Assembly: GCA_963978905.1 (NCBI GenBank)
Contig: OZ022258.1
Span: 31,004,716 to 31,068,715, forward strand
Reading direction: 5' to 3'
Length of the DNA: 64,000 nt
Source: Trichostrongylus colubriformis
Lineage: Eukaryota; Nematoda; Chromadorea; Rhabditida; Trichostrongylidae
Shown here: positions 24,801 to 36,800 of the stretch, piece after piece
Position numbering within the stretch: the stretch's first letter is position 1
Layout of the letters: each line of letters starts with the position of its first letter
Translations under genes and position numbers: made by a program
The notes under the pieces: model-generated
Database searches by the model: none
The model's input: only the letters and a program-made list of their open reading frames with translations
What the model was told of the DNA's origin: nothing

Positions 24801-27800
24801 GGTCTTAAACAAGAGAAAGATGCAAAGAAATGAGCATTTTGTAAAGAACACAGAAGGTTAGAAGCGATAATCGGTGAAAAAACCCGGATTCAAGAGCGCA
24901 TCGCTACGGTGTGTATTCGCATCCAATTCGTATCATTTCACAGATCTTCCGAGTTGTCCGCTGTAGGAGACGGTCCGCGGGCCAACGTTAGTTGTAGCAC
25001 CTGACTCCCAGCGCAGTGGAGTGGCCATTCCCACTACATTAGCATTCATGTAAGTACATCTAGAAACAATATAAGAAAGAACAAAGTAAAAAGTAAAAGG
25101 AAAAAACAAATTTGTAATAGAAACATCTCATTTTGGTACCACGCGAAGGCGTCAAATTACCGAGTTTGTGCAATGGCGGCCACTTAAATTCGTCCACACT
25201 ACGTCTGTTATACCGTAAGCCAAAATTATCCCCTTCTGGTGTCTTTAAGGTATTAACAATGAGCAAAGGAGTTACACTCCTACAATTAGTATAGGTGTTC
25301 GCTACCATCACGCATTGTGCACCTATTGTAGAACTACGATTAGTTGTTTAAGGTAATCAATGTGGTGAATCAATTTGACCAGACTCTGGACGCCTTCTTC
25401 TCATATCTTCTGGTGAATGACATTCTTGGATGCGTGAACATTGCAATCGTCTCAGATCAAGGTGATATGTATTTTTATGCACTGTTACCAAACAACTTTG
25501 CTCAGTTTTATGGTTTCACCATATCTACGTATGTTCCCATGGGATTAGACACATGCTCCATGAGGGAAATGGAAAGGACTCTGACAGGCACCAGAGAGCA
25601 CCTAAAAGCACTGTGCGTCAGTTCGTCTGAATTTGTGGCTTCTCGTTTTATGTTTTGATTGGTGATCGATCACAAATACTCACTAGATGAAAGTCATGTT
25701 TTGGGGAAGGGTGATGTCGTGGATTTCAAGGTTGGCGAGCATACGTGAAAATCTGCGAGGGTTTCTCCGAAATGGAGCCAATACCAGTAGAAACTATTCT
25801 TCTTTGTGACGACAACGGATATTGTTTACCTTGATCAATGCTTTCACTTCGACTCACCAGCAGCACTGTGCAGATAAGCGGAGTATGTGAAGACTCTTCA
25901 TCCGTAGAACTAATAGAGGATTTGATGAGAGATCGATGGGTTATCCCACTTCATAACAATTGATAAGATTCGATGAGCAGCGTCAGAAGACAAAAGTTGT
26001 CATATTCGTTTCGCTTTTCGCGTTGACATTCACAGATGCTTTGCGGAGTGGGACGAAGACAACGGAAAGGGATGGAGAAACTTGTTTAAAGGAACCGGAA
26101 GGGGTCCGAAACGAGAGAAAAATACAAAGAAATGAGCATTTTGTAACGAACGCAGAAGGTTGGAAGCGATAATCGGTGAAAAAACCCGAATTCAAAAGTG
26201 CATCGCTGCGGTATGTATTCGCGCCTCATTCGCACCATCGCACTGACTTTCCGAGTTGCCCGCTGTAGGAGACAGGCCGCGGTCGAACATTAGTTGTAGC
26301 ACCTGACTCCCAGCGCAGTGGAGTGGCCATTCTCAACTACATTAGCATTCATGTAAGTACATCTAGAAACAGTGTAAGAAAGAATAAAGGAAAAAGTAAA
26401 AGGAAAAAGCAAATTTATAAAAGAAACATCTTCTCTTGGCACCATGCCACGGCGTCAAATTGGGGAGTTTGTGCAATGGCGGCCACTTGAACTCGTCCAC
26501 ACTACGTCTGTTCTATCGTAGGCCAAAATTACCTCCTTCTGGTGTCTTTAAGGAAAATGAGCAGGGATAGAGAGAAAAATTCCCTCTGGTTGGGCGAAGC
26601 CTCATGCGGCCATTGAGGAGCGACACCGTCTCGTTGTGCCTCTGTCATCAAGAGTCTTTGTTTTTCTAGTGAATATCGGTGCTTTTCAAGGTTCCCAGCT
26701 TCGTATTTCATCAGAAACCCAGTTATACTGACGAAAGTTTTCCGTTTTCCGATAATTTTGTGATAAGTGCTTTTCAAAAGCCATGGAAGGAAGTTGCACT
26801 GAAGTGTTGGTAAATATTCACGAAGGATTGGTCACACTCTCTAAAATATTTCTCAATATGGTTCACCAGACGAATGTTGCGGCAAAAAAACATTTGGCCA
26901 TAGACTTTCGAGAGATACTGTATATTTGACTGCATATATGAGTGGTAGGTTGGATCTCCATGATGTCCGCAGCAACGCAAATGCATACAACTGCAATAGA
27001 GTTGAAGTCTGTGACGCTCGAACACTATTTTTACTCGCCGAAGGTAGCTCAGACATATTTCAATTTGAGGGTAAATACAGCAAATGCCTAGGTATTGTAG
27101 CAGTTGTAATAAACTAATAAGGTTATTATTAACCATGAACCGACACTGCATCGTCTCATCCACTCCTGCATTTCTTGAGGAGGAAGTGTGTGTGTAGGAC
27201 TTGTAGAGGAGGTCTATCGTTGAACGGCTAATACAGTTGGCGGTAGTTGGTAGAATGCTCTATATAGCGGGTGCACTTGGGTAGTGCATTGTGGAAGAGT
27301 GTCGTTATTATCGGGTGTACCTCTCAGTATCAAGCGAGGTCACACCCTAGGTGCTCTCTCAGCTAATAAGTGCAGGCAATGTGCTCGTGGAGTGCCTGAG
27401 GGAAAGTGGGGAACGTTACATGAAACGATTACTGCCGGGTTCTTGTGGTATACCAGAACACTCCGCGGCGACAAAAGGGGGATGAGAGATATTACAAGAG
27501 AGATATTGCTAGCTAGGTGGCAACAAACGGATGGGCTAAACGTTATGCTGTAAACAAAGCATTTATACGAGGTAAATCAATCTCAGATTGTACGTTCCTC
27601 GGCGAAGCTTGGGGTTCTCGGGTACTGTGGGCGATCGGTGGTTGTTCGAGCATCTTGCTCATTAAGTAGATGTGGTGAAAAGAATGAGATTAAGTAGTGA
27701 AATGACAATGATCAAGCGATAGCTCGTATTACATTGGTGTGAAAAATAACTTGAAAACTATTTGGAAGAGACTAGTGAAACGGCAACTTTAGTTATGAAG

Positions 27801-30800
27801 TGGTTTATACACCTTTTTACAAGATGTTGATAATTTATTCCCAAGTTTTTGGTAATTTTTTTCTCGTCCTGAATTTTCCAATGGTGGGAAATGGGGAGGT
27901 TTCGGAGACCTGTACAGCTTGTTTGGTTGGCCAGATGAAATTGAATCTAAATCTGATATCACCTGGACGAAACTGAACTGCAAGAAGGGGTTACAGAGTC
28001 TCACATGGTTTTGTGTGACGTTAACAAGAAATTTATTTTTTGATTTTATGGTTTTACGGCTCTGTTCCACAGAATCGGGCCTTAGATCGTTGCAGCTGCT
28101 TTTGCTAACATATTCTTGCTTGGTATTTTTTCTTACACGACTACCTGGTGTGTCAGGCATTCTTACTTTTGTCTCATATGCTCCTTTGAGGGCTTCTACA
28201 GTATCTTCTGTAGGACATGACTCTTCCTCTTGCTCACTGGCAGAGATATTTACTCCGAGGCGTTCTCCACGGTCTTTCAAAGGCAGTTTGTTCTGCGTTA
28301 GTGGAAGGATCTGCATTCCGCTTTTGGACGGTAGCGGTTTCCTGGGGCCGCCATGTGTCGGTCTGCTGCGCACAGAATTTACCACCTTGGAGATAGTCGG
28401 CACTATGACAGGGCACTGACTTTGTGCTGAGGACAGGGATTTTCCAGCGCACACCTTTTCAGAAACTGGTGCTACTTTATCGCTACACTGGTATATATTG
28501 CACCGTACAGGGTGTGCTGTAACAGGCTCTGGCACTTTTTGAGACCTTCGCAAGGCAATTCTTGTTTCGACAAGTTGAAACTCTATGTCGCGAATTATGA
28601 GGTGCGCTTCTCTCAAAAGTTTTGAGTATTGCGATTCTTCCTCAAGCTTTTTTCCTCGGCTACAATTTCGCTTTGTTCTGCTTTGCATATTGTGGAAAGG
28701 CAGAACTTTTCCAAGCGGTTGGCTCTGTTTTCGAGCTCTTCTTTTGCAGACTTTATACGCGATAAGTGAGAGCTGAGTTGTGCCAGGTTTTCTAGGCACT
28801 TATCAAAAAACTCCCCGCTACAGTTATCTGGGTATATGGCATTTTGATTGTACTCCTTGAAGCTTAATAAAGCTTCTGAGAGGTATCTAGAGTTGCTGAC
28901 AATTGCTTTTTTTTATGAAGTAGAGCGACATTTTAAGTCTTTTGGAAACTTAGAGAAATTAAGATTAGAAATGATATTCTTGAAAAAAATTCATGTAAAG
29001 TGAGCGATATGATTACCAAGTGGCAATGAAATGAAAGCTACCTGCCATGGGTCGTTTCCCGGCCGATGCACCAGAACTGTGTAGGACTTGTAGAGGAGGT
29101 TTATTGTTGAACGGCTAATACAGTTGGCGGTAGGTGGTAGAATGCTCTATATAGCGGGTGCACTTGGGTAGTGCATTGTGGAAGAGTGTCCTTATTATCG
29201 GGTGTGCCTCTCAGTATCGAGCGAGGTCACACCCTAGGTGCTCTCTCAGCTAATAAGGGCAGGCAATGTGCTCGTGGAGTGCCTGAGGGAAAGTGGGGAA
29301 CGTTACATGAAACGATTACTGCCGGGTTCTGGTGGTATACCAGAACAGTGTGCGTCATACAGGAGTAGCTCACCTCCAGCATATCTAGTGGATGGTAACA
29401 TTTTTGAAATTTCAAGACACACTCGATTTCCTTTTCTCATTGGTAATTCACCACTATCTCCTACACGCATACAAGTATAAGACCATCAGTAATTTTTTAC
29501 TGTCCAATATATACCTCACTAAGTTGAAGGATTAGCCCCGCGGAGAAAAAATCCCCTATTTCGTGGGTTTTCAAACTTCGCCGGCTGGCAGTTCGGATGC
29601 AGACCTTCATCGTCATTTCTTACCACAATTATTATCGTGATTATGACCGATATCTCCGATAACAGGTTTCGCAAAGACGATAAACCGCTTCGATGTTGAC
29701 TCGACTGCTGATCTTGATGGAGCCAGCTTAGAAGTCGGTCAAGTGACGAAGATCTTTTCCAATGAGTCCGGTAAGTCCCTCCACTTCAAAATGTGAAGAC
29801 TTATTCCCTGTAGCTACTCTATCCTAGCCTTACTTGTAAGGTGAAACCGTTCTTCACTTCAAATTTTTTCTGGTTCTGAAGTTGCCTTGAGTTTGACTTT
29901 CTTGAAACTTGGATTGATGAATCCTTTCTATCCTTCTGTACTAATCAGGCCCATACTAGAATGACCAGATACCATGTCTCGAGCGCCTGCCTTGTCTCAC
30001 ATTTCTACATTCAGCCACTGCTAGTGTGTGGATTGGGAGCTGGCGAATCTGATGAAGACATAGTATTTTCTTTGCTGGCCGACCGAACGCTCCTGATGAG
30101 GATGGCAAGGAAAAAATGGCGAAGCCCTTGGCTTCACATTTTCAAGTCCCCGAAGACAACGAGTTGTTATGAACGTTGACTCAATAAAGCCGTTCCAAGT
30201 ACCTGCTCGGCACAGAAAAGTAAAGCAACCTTCAGCTGCTCATAGTCTTTTCTAGTCCAAGCAGTAATCTCATACTTTCAAGCTAACAACATCGTACTGT
30301 AGTGAATCGTAGAAAGGCATCAGGCTTGGCGCAGGAATACCTACAGCGACTACGCGTTTCGCCAATCCTGAGATGTTGCTGCCTCGTCTTGCTAGATCTT
30401 CCTCTTCTTCTCAAGCGTTTTTCCCGCTCTACTGCAGGGTCCGCTTGTTTGAACCTCTGTCTTTAGTTCATTCGATTTTCTGCGTCGTCGGGATGGGTCG
30501 TCGTTTCTCCATGTCTTGACGAAGCGTGTCGGTCCATCATTGCTTCGGTTCCTTTTAGTCGTCTACCATAAACCTCCAGCCCGTATCCAATCCGTGCTAT
30601 GCTGTTTTCATCTGCTCTCAGTACGTGGACAAACCATCTCAGTCTGCTTTCTCTCGTCTTATCGTCTATGGGAGCAATGCCATATCGATTCAAAATGTCA
30701 ATGTTTGATACTCTGTCCAGCCTCGTCAGCCCGGACATCCATCTCAACATCTTGGTCTCCATGTTCCGATCTTCCGCTCTGTTTCCTTTGTTGCGGCCCA

Positions 30801-33800
30801 TGTTTCGGGCGCGTAGAGGGCAACAAGTATTACCACAATGCGGTATACCTTCGATTTGAGACGATCGCTGATTTTCCTGTCACAGAGCACGCCTGCTGTG
30901 ACCTTCCATTTCACCCATGCCTAGTTGATCTGGCCGTGGTTTCTTGTCGGGGACTTCCGTCTTCACTGATGGTGTAGCCAAGGCACTTGGAGTGTGTTGT
31001 TCTGGGCATATCTTCTCCACTATTTCGAATGGTGCCATCTTGTGTAGTGTCCGTCGTGAGGTATTCTGTCTTTTTGATGTTTAGTCTCAGTCCATGTTTT
31101 GCCAGCCTGCCGTTCCATCTTTGTACTCGGTGTTGGAGCTCAGGTTTAGATTTGCAGCTTCCATGAAGTCATCTGCATGGAGGAAAGGCACTTCTCCGGT
31201 AGACCCCAACACTGATGTTAAAATAATTCGATGCCCCTGCTGTGGTCCGCACTTGACTGCTAGGGTTTCTGTAGGAAAGTTGCACACTTTTGACCAGGTT
31301 CTCTGGGATGCCTCGTTTGCGAAGTGTCATCCAGATGAGGTCATGTGGAACACGATCAAATGCTTTCTTCAAGTCAAGGAATGCCAGGTGAAGCGGTGGT
31401 CCTCCTCTCTATGCCTCTCCATGAGGAGTTTCATGGCATGAATAGCATCTGTGGTGCTGCAATTCTTCACAGAACCACACTGGTTTACGTTAATGTCAGC
31501 TGCTTTTCGGATTCTGGCTTCGATGACCCTTTTGTATATTTTCATGGTGCGTGAGAGGAGGCAAATAAGACGGTAATTGTTGTAGTCTGCTGAGCTTCCT
31601 TTCTTTTTCTATATAAGCGCGGTGATGCTGGTACTCCATTCTTCTGGTGTACAGTTGTTGCGAATGATGTGATTGAACAGCCTGAAGAACAACTCTGAGG
31701 GATTCCAATGAGGTGACTTCCACTGCAGCTATGTCGTCTGGCCCACATGACTTGCCTGTTTTCATTACTTTGAGTGCAGCTTTCACTTCTTCCTCTGATA
31801 TCTTCTCGATCGGTCCTTGAATGGGTGCTATCGATGGCAGTGGGGGATAGGGTATGTGTATGTAGATACAGTAGCGCTCAAAAGTCTTCGGCCAAAAATT
31901 TTTTGTCATAACTTTTTTTCTACTTGTCCAAATTTGACATAATTTTAATATGTGATGCCTGAACCTATTGCCAATACTTCCTTCTACTTGAGTGCCGCTT
32001 GACACTTTTCATGGTTTTTTACAAGAATTTACTACAAGACCACCTAAAAAAAGTAAAAGGCTTGGTCAAGGGGAACGGCTTTCTTTACAAAAACAAAACG
32101 AGCAAGCCTCAGAGAACATTAATATCTTGTAGAAAGACCACGACTTTTGATGACAGCGGCACAGCGGTACGGCATAGCGATGGCACTCCAAAAACAAAAG
32201 ATTTCATATAACCGCGTAACCTATACCGTTGAGCGCCAAAATAATAAATTACGTATGCAGTGTATCCAAGTACAACATACTCAAATCTCTCTCAGATCGG
32301 TGCAGTTACAAAAAAGTTGCAAGTGTAAAACCCCAAGTGAAAGACCATTTCGCTGAAGACTTTTGAGCGCTACTGTATCTCTTCGAAATATACTTTCCAT
32401 CTCTCCATCGCACACCTTTTCTCAATCAGCAGCTTGCCGTGTTCATTGTTGATTCCGTGGAATTTCTCGATATCTTCAGTCTTCTAGTGTCTCGCTCGTA
32501 TCAGTCAAGTCACAGCCCTCACTCCTTCTCTCTTGTGTTCAGCTTATCGTACAAGTCCCTCTGCTTGTCTACTTTTGCTGTTGCATTTGCAATCTTGGCT
32601 CTCTTCGCCGTCTTGTATCTCGCAAGGTCGTCTTGTGCACGTGTACTGAGGAAGACGTTTACAGCCTCTTCTCCTCTCTCGCTCTCTCCTTCACTTCATC
32701 TGTCCATATCCATGGTTGCTTATCAATAAATCGCCTTCCTGGTATGGTCGCGCCAATCTCTCTCTGTACAATGCTTCAGATGGTGGTGCATGCCGTCTTT
32801 CATGTATCATTGATATCATCAGTGATTGGCGGAAGTTTGATGAGGAGCGGTATGAGATCTTTCTTCTCTTTCCATCTCCACCATTTTATTCTTGTTGCTC
32901 CTGTCTTTTCAAGGTACTCTGTCTACGGTGGTGCGACATTCATCTCGATGACGAGTGACCTAGGTTGAGTTGCCATGTGCAGCGTGGTTGTCGCTCTGTT
33001 CGCCTATGTGTCCATTCAAGTCTCCAAGCGCAATGAGCATGTCTTCCATGGGTACTCCTCTTGTTTTAGCATCGAGCATCATCCAGAATGCATCTTTCAT
33101 TGCAACAGTACATTCGCATTGTGGTTCATATGCAGAGAATACGTGGAGCTTGGTGTTGTTTGCGATGACGATGATCTTCATCAGTGGGTCGTCATTACGG
33201 CACACCTCTGCGACGGCATCTCGATATCTTCCTGATATGATGATTCCCACTCCATTTCATGTGTTTTCGTTGCCGTGGTATATGATCTTGTATCCATCGT
33301 CGATGTCTCCTGATTTGGATGGTGATGATTTGATTGATGGTGACGGTGGTGGACTTGCTTGTTTAGTCGACGCCGTCCATTCGTCGATACCCCTTGCATA
33401 TTTTTCACGACAGCAGGGTCCCGCTGCCGCGCGTCACCTACCGGGTACGCCGTAGCTTGTCTGGTTATCTGATGAGCCATTGTCCATGTTGATGCGACCT
33501 GTTGTCCATCAGCCGGCCTGTCGCTTGGGCCTTTCGCCAGGAAATTACGGTGTTGTCCGTGTTCAGCTCAGCTCTCCTGGTGGGAAGAGCATTCTCCAGT
33601 GGCACCACGAGGAGGAACGGACGTCGCCACCCCTCGTCTCACTAGATCACCAGCTGCAATTCATGGACTAATCCATTAAGTTTCTTGTGGTTTCTCTTAT
33701 ATTTGGGCCGATTTTTCGTTCACTCGAAATCGTAGAACGGCAACAGGCTTGGCGCGCAATACCGAAAGCGATGGCGCATGACCAATACTGTTGATTTCCA

Positions 33801-36800
33801 ATTGTAGAACGGCATCACTGCAAAGTGAAGATTCTTGTGCAAATAGTGATTGTTGGGTGTGATACTTGACTGTGTGTGACGCTGGAGATCCCATGTAGCA
33901 CCAGCTCCTATGCGCTACATCCAGGTCAGGGGTGGTTCATTACTGCATGGCAGAGTAGCAAATACGTTAAAGGCACATCCCAGGATTAGGGAAACATTGA
34001 AGCCCTTTCACATAACCTATTAGTTCCCCAAACGGGCAGGGAGGCTGTGCCCATGTCGAGCCAGCTCGGCCGCATCCTGCAGCTCGGGCGTGCCATCCCG
34101 GGCGTGATTGTTAGCAGTGCCGGTGGTAATGATGGCAACAACGTGGAAAATGAGGCTTACGATTTGTATGATAATATATGATAAGGAAGATGCCGATGAT
34201 AAAGGAGACGTTGACATGTGGAAACAGGTGATGTCCTGGAATTCCTTTTGATACCAGCCAGCGGGAACGGATTCAAAGGCTCGTTTTCACGCGGTAATTT
34301 CGTCCAAGGGCAGATGACAAGAGGCCTTATTTCTGCTCTTTTCGGGGACTTCTTTGAATTGTTCTTTGTCGGCGTATTCCTCAGCATCTCCGTTTTCATA
34401 GTTCAGCGCTTTAATCCACTCAGGAATGGAATGTGCCTTTGAGGGCGAATTTGCGTTTGTATAACACTCTGGTTTCAGTCTAGATTTCCTGGAAATAATT
34501 TTATGAAAACCCGTGTTTCTTGTTACTCAGTGAACATTACAGAAATACCATTAGTCTGCAGAAAATGGAGAGCCTATACCTTACCAAGATAGATTGATAG
34601 ATCATTACCACACCGAAAGGGCTTTGAGGAAAACGTACATTATACCCTCTAAAAGATCATAACTTTTGAAATTGTGCATGGACGACATCTCTCTCGATCG
34701 ATATGAAGCGCTTTAGACGTTGGAGAACTTCTCCGACAGTTTTCGCGTGTCAGTGGCGATGTAATGCGAATCTTCACGCCGCTTTCGGCCCCAACACGAT
34801 GGCACTACAGTGGTTTGCAAGATGCTGCCGATCTGCTCCTCGTTCCTCAAAGCGGAACCGAGCTCTGTCGGTGGGTTTTACTTTTGTACTAATTACTTTT
34901 TACTGAGAAGAGTTTTCAGGAATTGTGGCGGCCAACTGTCGAGAGCTGTCGTACTGGGATCGGACTACCAGGATCAACAAATGCATGCAATTTTTTATGC
35001 TCAAGGACCATCAATGCGTAGCTCAGTGACCGTGCCTTCGTTTCAAAACATCGAGTTAATGAATTTGTGGACTGGTGAGAGTTCCCAACTTACCATAAGT
35101 CATGTGACCAAGTTCAAGCAAAAGTGTCGGGCTCTTTTCTTCATACAAAGTTGGCATTGATGATCTCATACAACACAGTTAGCGCCGAAAATTATCGCAA
35201 TAACTTTTTGTCTGAGGGTTATTCCAAACGCCTGAAGCGGAACTGATGCCCGGTATTCTTGCCGGTGTCACGTGACATTCGTTCGAAAGATGAGACTATG
35301 CTTCATAAGTGAATTCCATCATTAATTAGGCACTTAGCAATGGTCGGGCTAGCGTTAAATATGTATATTAGAACTATAAGAGCCAAAGTTTCGGCATTGA
35401 TCTTAGTTACATTTTTCTCTGCTATACCAACGAGGTTGTTGAGTGGACCTTTTAATGAAGCCCTGACTTTTCGAGAAGATCGTCTTCTTCAAAAGCCCAG
35501 TCCACTATCGCGATAACGGAGCGCCGCCAATCCGTGTCACTTATTGTCAGTGAATCATTATTCACTCGGCTGTCATTAAAAGTTTCACCTAACAACCTCG
35601 TTTGCATGGCGAAGAAAATTGCTGGAGTAATATTCTCAGAAGAAATATTAGATTCCAATTTTTCCCTTCGTGGAGCTTCGGCATTGATCTTAATTACAAT
35701 TCTATCCAAGAATTATGTGTAGAGTATTGTACCGTTACTTGTGCCACTTTCATCCCCTCGCAAGCTTTGATTGCTTTGATCCAACCTTGCGAAAACATTT
35801 CGTAATCAATAGCTATGGCCAGACCCCTCTCCGCGCAGGTGGCGTACTTGTCGAATTCCCGTGCCTCTGTTTCCCTTGGAGGTTGCGGTGCTGGGTCACG
35901 TAGAATAAGAATTTTCGCCAGTGAAGCTTCTAGTTGTTTCACTGTCACCATTGTTCCCCCAACCTTCGCAAATTTTTCTTGTTTGCCCTCCGTGAGTCAT
36001 CACTCGTAAGGCATGTAGCTTTTGTAGCCCTTCTACTGAGAGCTTTCCTATCGCCTGCTCTAATTTGTCGCCGTAGCGGGTGAGAAGTCCCTTTGTTGTG
36101 GCCATTTGCGCGTCCATTATCGACTGATCAGCGCAACGAGGAATGAGTCACGAGTTATAAGCACGGTGCGACTACTGTGCCACTAATCACTTGAATGAGC
36201 AGCCATGCTAAGCGTGATGATCTTATATGCCGTCACTTGTGCAAACTTTCTTCTCAAGCTCCTGGTCTGAGTTCGAAATTGTACCGATGCACCATGAAGC
36301 AATACTTGAGGTGGTCAACCCGTGTACATTGCTCGCCAGAAGGATGGTCATCCAAGCCATGCGGTATTATTCGGCACGGAGCTCAGCTTTTCGAGAGACG
36401 CTCACTTCTACTTCAATAGATGACCCTGCGATCCTTAGGGCTGACTCGTCACCTTCAACTGGAATAGCTAAGATTTGAAGAATATGTGGAGAAAAGCCAA
36501 GCGAATAGAAAGAGGGGGAAATCGACCGACCTGCTCCTAGCGTGGAGACGACCCTTATTTAGGGTTGGAGTGAATGTTGAAAGCTGTGGACTTTGCCTCG
36601 TCATTCATAGATCCGCACGGCTGATAACTACAGAAGCCTAATGGTAATGGTTGTTTACATAGAATACAGAGAACAAGTAAAATTGGTATGAACGCTCAAT
36701 CGATCCAAATAATGAGTCAACAATGCTCAATCAATCCAAATAAGTGAGATAACAATAATGCTAAGCAGGTTAGACAGCGAACAAGACCACGCCGCCTTTG

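Larger units (their letters stand above)
27191..29347 (-). mobile_element. Non-autonomous LTR retrotransposon with 270-bp LTRs and 5-bp target duplications
   Basis: Two 270-bp direct repeats (27191-27460 and 29078-29347) differ at 8 positions by my count. They are flanked by the same 5-mer GTGTG (27186-27190 and 29348-29352). On the - strand each LTR starts TGTTCTGG and ends CTACACA. It carries CTATATAG and then, in the right copy, AATAAA about 45 bp downstream. A primer-binding site for tRNA-Gly follows the right LTR, so the element reads on the - strand. The 1.6-kb interior has a gag-like region but no protease, RT or integrase, so it must have moved in trans. Confidence 0.88.

Noticed and set aside
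25881..25960. Exon-like segment after an AG with a SSSVELIEDLM stretch
   Set aside because: It lies between exons 7 and 8, which already join in phase. No donor is evident and the similarity to ENPP is weak.
29949..30180. Open + frame with TRYH resembling the ENPP P-T-R-(W/F)-H-Y motif
   Set aside because: It does not fit the phase of exon 8, and exon 9 at 34740-34870 carries a much better match (PTRWHYSG with the following ADLLLVP block).
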